Positions 61,201 through 64,000 of a stretch of 64,000 nt of DNA are shown here, one piece after another. Source of the DNA: Neurospora tetrasperma FGSC 2508 (taxonomy: Eukaryota; Ascomycota; Sordariomycetes; Sordariales; Sordariaceae); assembly GCF_000213175.1 (NCBI RefSeq), contig NW_009799179.1, positions 3,132,723-3,196,722 of the forward strand, in the 5' to 3' direction. A program made the position numbers and the translations under genes. Each line of letters starts with the position of its first letter. Position 1 is the first letter of the stretch. The notes beneath the pieces were generated by a model that did not search any database, had not been told where the DNA came from, and saw only the letters and a list, made by a program, of their open reading frames with translations.

Positions 61201-64000
61201 GCGAACGTTGGCCAGGGCAGATTATTTTCCGTCATTAGATGTGGCCATTCTTCAAGTCAACCACTTACTGCCTGTTCTTCTTCTTCTCTTCTGTCCATTT
61301 ATGATACCTTTGTCTATTTCATTAGTGTATGTTGGTGGCTCGTTTCCCGCTGTAGTAATATTAGTAGAAGCCCCTTCACTAGGCTAGGATGGACACGGAA
61401 GTTGAGCCATTGCCCAAACAAAAGCATGTGGACGCGCTCTACCTTTGCCCTCGAGACAAGCATCTCTAAACACTCGGTCCGTTCCGCAACCTACCTATCT
61501 GGTTGGCGAAGGGGTCTGGGTCAACCCCTTTATCCGTTCCACCGAATGGAAAGGCAGCAGGGGCTGCTGCTTGGTTGACGAGTCAGCATCGTGGATGTTA
61601 CTCGCCATCGGGCCCAGGTGAGAGATATCCCAATCACCCCGCGATCCTACACTCTACATGCCATGATTTTCCAGTCCCTGTCAAGCCAAACCTGTAACAG
61701 ACCGACTACCAGCGAGGACAGCTCGTCAATGGCCCCAGCTTGGGGGAAAGTCGGCACGCAGTGACTACTGTCCTGGCGCGGGGTGGACTATCCATCAAGC
61801 CATAGAAACCCCGCATATCCAACCAGCCAGCCAGTCCTTGACGCGGAATGCCTTCCTTCTCACGCCCATGTGCCTCTCTTTTTAGCTGGGCCGTGACCCT
61901 TCAAGCGGCCCGAACTAGGCTCAAGCGATATGTTATTGTCACCTAACTACCTCCCTCCCTCAACACGGAATGATCCCGTTGCTCGAAGGTGGGCTAGACC
62001 ATTGCGGCGGTGGGGTCTCGACACATCTTGGGGCTCCGGCATGCGAAAATCCGAAACATAAGGAGGGGATAGTTGAGGGGTTGGGCTTTACTGAGGGTGG
62101 CGATACTTTGCTTGTCGTATGGTTTTTTATAAGCTCGACAGGGTTCAACGATGGGACGAGGATTAGGAGGGGAAGAAAAAAAGAGAAGAATGGAGGTAAG
62201 AACATCACTTGTAAATCCACTCTTGAGCCGGATCAACTCGACAGGGGGGAGGGGTTGCTCCTAGGACCAAGAGGGAACTGCTGACTTCGAGAGGTATCCC
62301 CATCGGGCTAACCAATGGAGAGAAGCTCGCAGTTTTTGATGGTCAGTCCAAGATGACACGGGATGGAAGCAGGTCATTTTGCATCAGTGTTCAAACGAGG
62401 TCCATGTGATGACTGGAAACCTTTGAAGAGCAAGAGTTTGAACCTTGGAATGCCCCGGAATTCTTCGAGTGTCCTTGGGTCAATGTAGAATGGCGGGAGT
62501 GTTCTTTTCAATGGCAGGCAAACAAGTAACAGCATTTTCAAGACAATCTTGGAGGGCGAGGAACTAAATGGATGGCCAAGCTGGTAATGGAAGGATAGCG
62601 GCACATAGCCACTAGAATGGACTGATGGTATCATCGCCTTGCCACAGGAGGCCACCCATAGCTGAGAGCTGCAGTCCAGAGAGGAAAAGCCCTTTGGAGG
62701 GTACCTGTATCCGATCATATGTGAGTCTGATGCTTACACTAAATATGGAGAAACAGGAGACCAGGTTTGCGTAAGAGAGGGAACAAGGTTAAATTCGTCA
62801 CTTGAGCCTCGCTGAATAGGGATCTCGCCTCTCTCTGTAGAAACCTCGTGCTATTTGACGAGGACCAGCTGCTGGCGTGAATGGATTCCCAGCGGGGACA
62901 GGTCATCCTGCATTGGCGATTCGAGAAGAGCCCACCTCAGTACCTGGACAGTTCGAAACCATTCTATTCGATGAGTTGGCCAAGTGGTCCGCCAGAGGGC
63001 CTGTTGAAACGGCATGGCGAGTTGATGATTCGGGTATGGTTCGTTGACCGCCAGTCGTAGGATCCAATCAAAGGAGGATCTCGAGTACAGCTCCTGGCCA
63101 GCCTTTCAGCCGACGAGGCCAGACTAGAGGAGTTGCTGTGGGCTTGGAGGTTTCAAGGCTCTGCAGTGTTCCAGGCAGGACACAGAGCAATAAATTCCGA
63201 CGGATCTGCTTAGATGCTGTTCCCATCAAAGGTGCAGACGAACATAGAATCTGACAACACCGACGCTGGACCACTGCGGCCTCTCTCAGCACTGAGTTCG
63301 AAACTGGACAAGTCATGAAACAAAATTTGAATACCTAGGCACGCGTTTGCGGTCCACACACAAGATAGTATGCAGTCGATGCTGTTCTTGCAGTGGGATG
63401 GAAGGACGTTTCAAGTCGTTTTAGCGTGTCATTGTTTTGGGAGGAACTTGGGGCGCTACGTCGGATAGTATTCACCGTCTTTCTCCCTTTTGTGGATGGA
63501 GCGTTGTGCTGTTTCTCGGTCTCAGCTACTCCAAGGAAGAGCGGACGATGCCGATTCTCATGCCGAGTGCATCGAAACAGCATCGAGGCCCTGAATGCGC
63601 ATCATACAGATCGTCCGGGAGCGCGATAATGGTTCCGCGAGCCATGTCTTCCCGTCGACCTTTTCTTAGCAATCTCGCGGTTGCGCGCGTGGTGGATTGG
63701 ATTCTTGATTGCCAACTGAAGGCTGCCAAGTATGCCAAATACTCAGGCACGGGTAGTGCATCCATCCAATACTATCGTCTGCGGTCGAGTGCCTTAGGTA
63801 ATGCTGATGAAGGTGGAAGTCACCCCCTGGCTACGTCCTCAACACGCATCCTAAAAAGGAACCACGCCAGTGCAAAACAGGCGATAGTGCAGGTCCATTA
63901 CCCCTGACCTCCCGCGCCCAGCAGGGGCAACTGGTGGAAAGCTATGACCGCAGTGGAGCTTCCATTGCGTTGGCAGCAACTAGGGCATGTTGCGTGCATT
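58251..64000. other. Gene-poor region to the window end
   Basis: No established gene in 5.7 kb. TAGGTACCTA/AGAGGTACC palindromic words cluster near 58.45 and 58.92 kb, as at 13.7-13.9 kb. A 59-codon frame at 62881-63060 (MDSQRGQVILHWRFEKSP) and a 114-codon minus-strand frame at 62374-62718 are the only stretches with some protein-like character. No tRNA or 5S rRNA pattern was found. Confidence 0.5.

Noticed and set aside
1-64000. CRISPR arrays, operons, bacterial-type mobile islands, secondary-metabolite cluster
   Set aside because: The window is eukaryotic with intron-bearing genes; no regularly spaced repeats with unique spacers and no polyketide or peptide synthetase modules are present.

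Overview
The window is nuclear DNA of a filamentous ascomycete, almost certainly the genus Neurospora. The evidence is short GT-AG introns (55-165 bp), a full-length White Collar-2 gene that I recognise as Neurospora-type, and two very AT-rich, stop-riddled blocks with the C-to-T/G-to-A signature of repeat-induced point mutation (RIP). A RAD50 gene (N. crassa uvs-6) lies next to wc-2, which matches my memory of N. crassa linkage group I. That placement is inference from memory, not a search.

Layout. 1-6060 is RIP-mutated DNA with tandem arrays, palindromes and no usable gene. 6581-12250 holds a convergent pair: the phosphoinositide phosphatase Sac1 (+) and a Stb6-like protein (-). 12251-14100 is low-complexity spacer (10-bp tandem repeat, polypurine tract, TAGGTACC-rich palindromes). 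14100-19420 is a second RIP block containing a dead Tad1/LINE-type retrotransposon in + orientation with recognisable endonuclease and reverse-transcriptase remnants and a (CATT)n tail. 19646-24238 is a convergent pair: the Rmd5/Gid2 ubiquitin-ligase subunit (+) and a UPF0658-type membrane protein (-). 27246-33740 is a third convergent pair: the PP4 regulatory subunit Psy4/PPP4R2 (+) and Rad50 (-). Rad50 and wc-2 (36404-38223, +) are divergent over a 2.66-kb shared upstream region. 40624-41711 (+) encodes a small disordered and helical protein, convergent with mitochondrial D-lactate dehydrogenase (-, 42125-44092). An amidase (45078-47248, -) and a Ser-rich fungal protein of unknown function (49023-50558, -) follow. 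50559-64000 is 13.4 kb with no gene I can establish, only a few exon-like stretches.

Functionally the genes are housekeeping and regulatory: membrane phosphoinositides (sac1), protein turnover (rmd5), DNA repair and its signalling (rad50, psy4), blue-light sensing and circadian clock (wc-2), and lactate and amide catabolism (dld1, amidase). They are not an operon or a biosynthetic cluster. All exon joins were worked out by hand from splice consensus plus reading-frame arithmetic, and in every multi-exon gene the joined length is a whole number of codons. I see no convincing new multi-gene system. The most interesting features are the wc-2 first intron, a GC-AG intron in psy4, the structure of the RIP blocks, and the unexplained open frames in the gene-poor right end.
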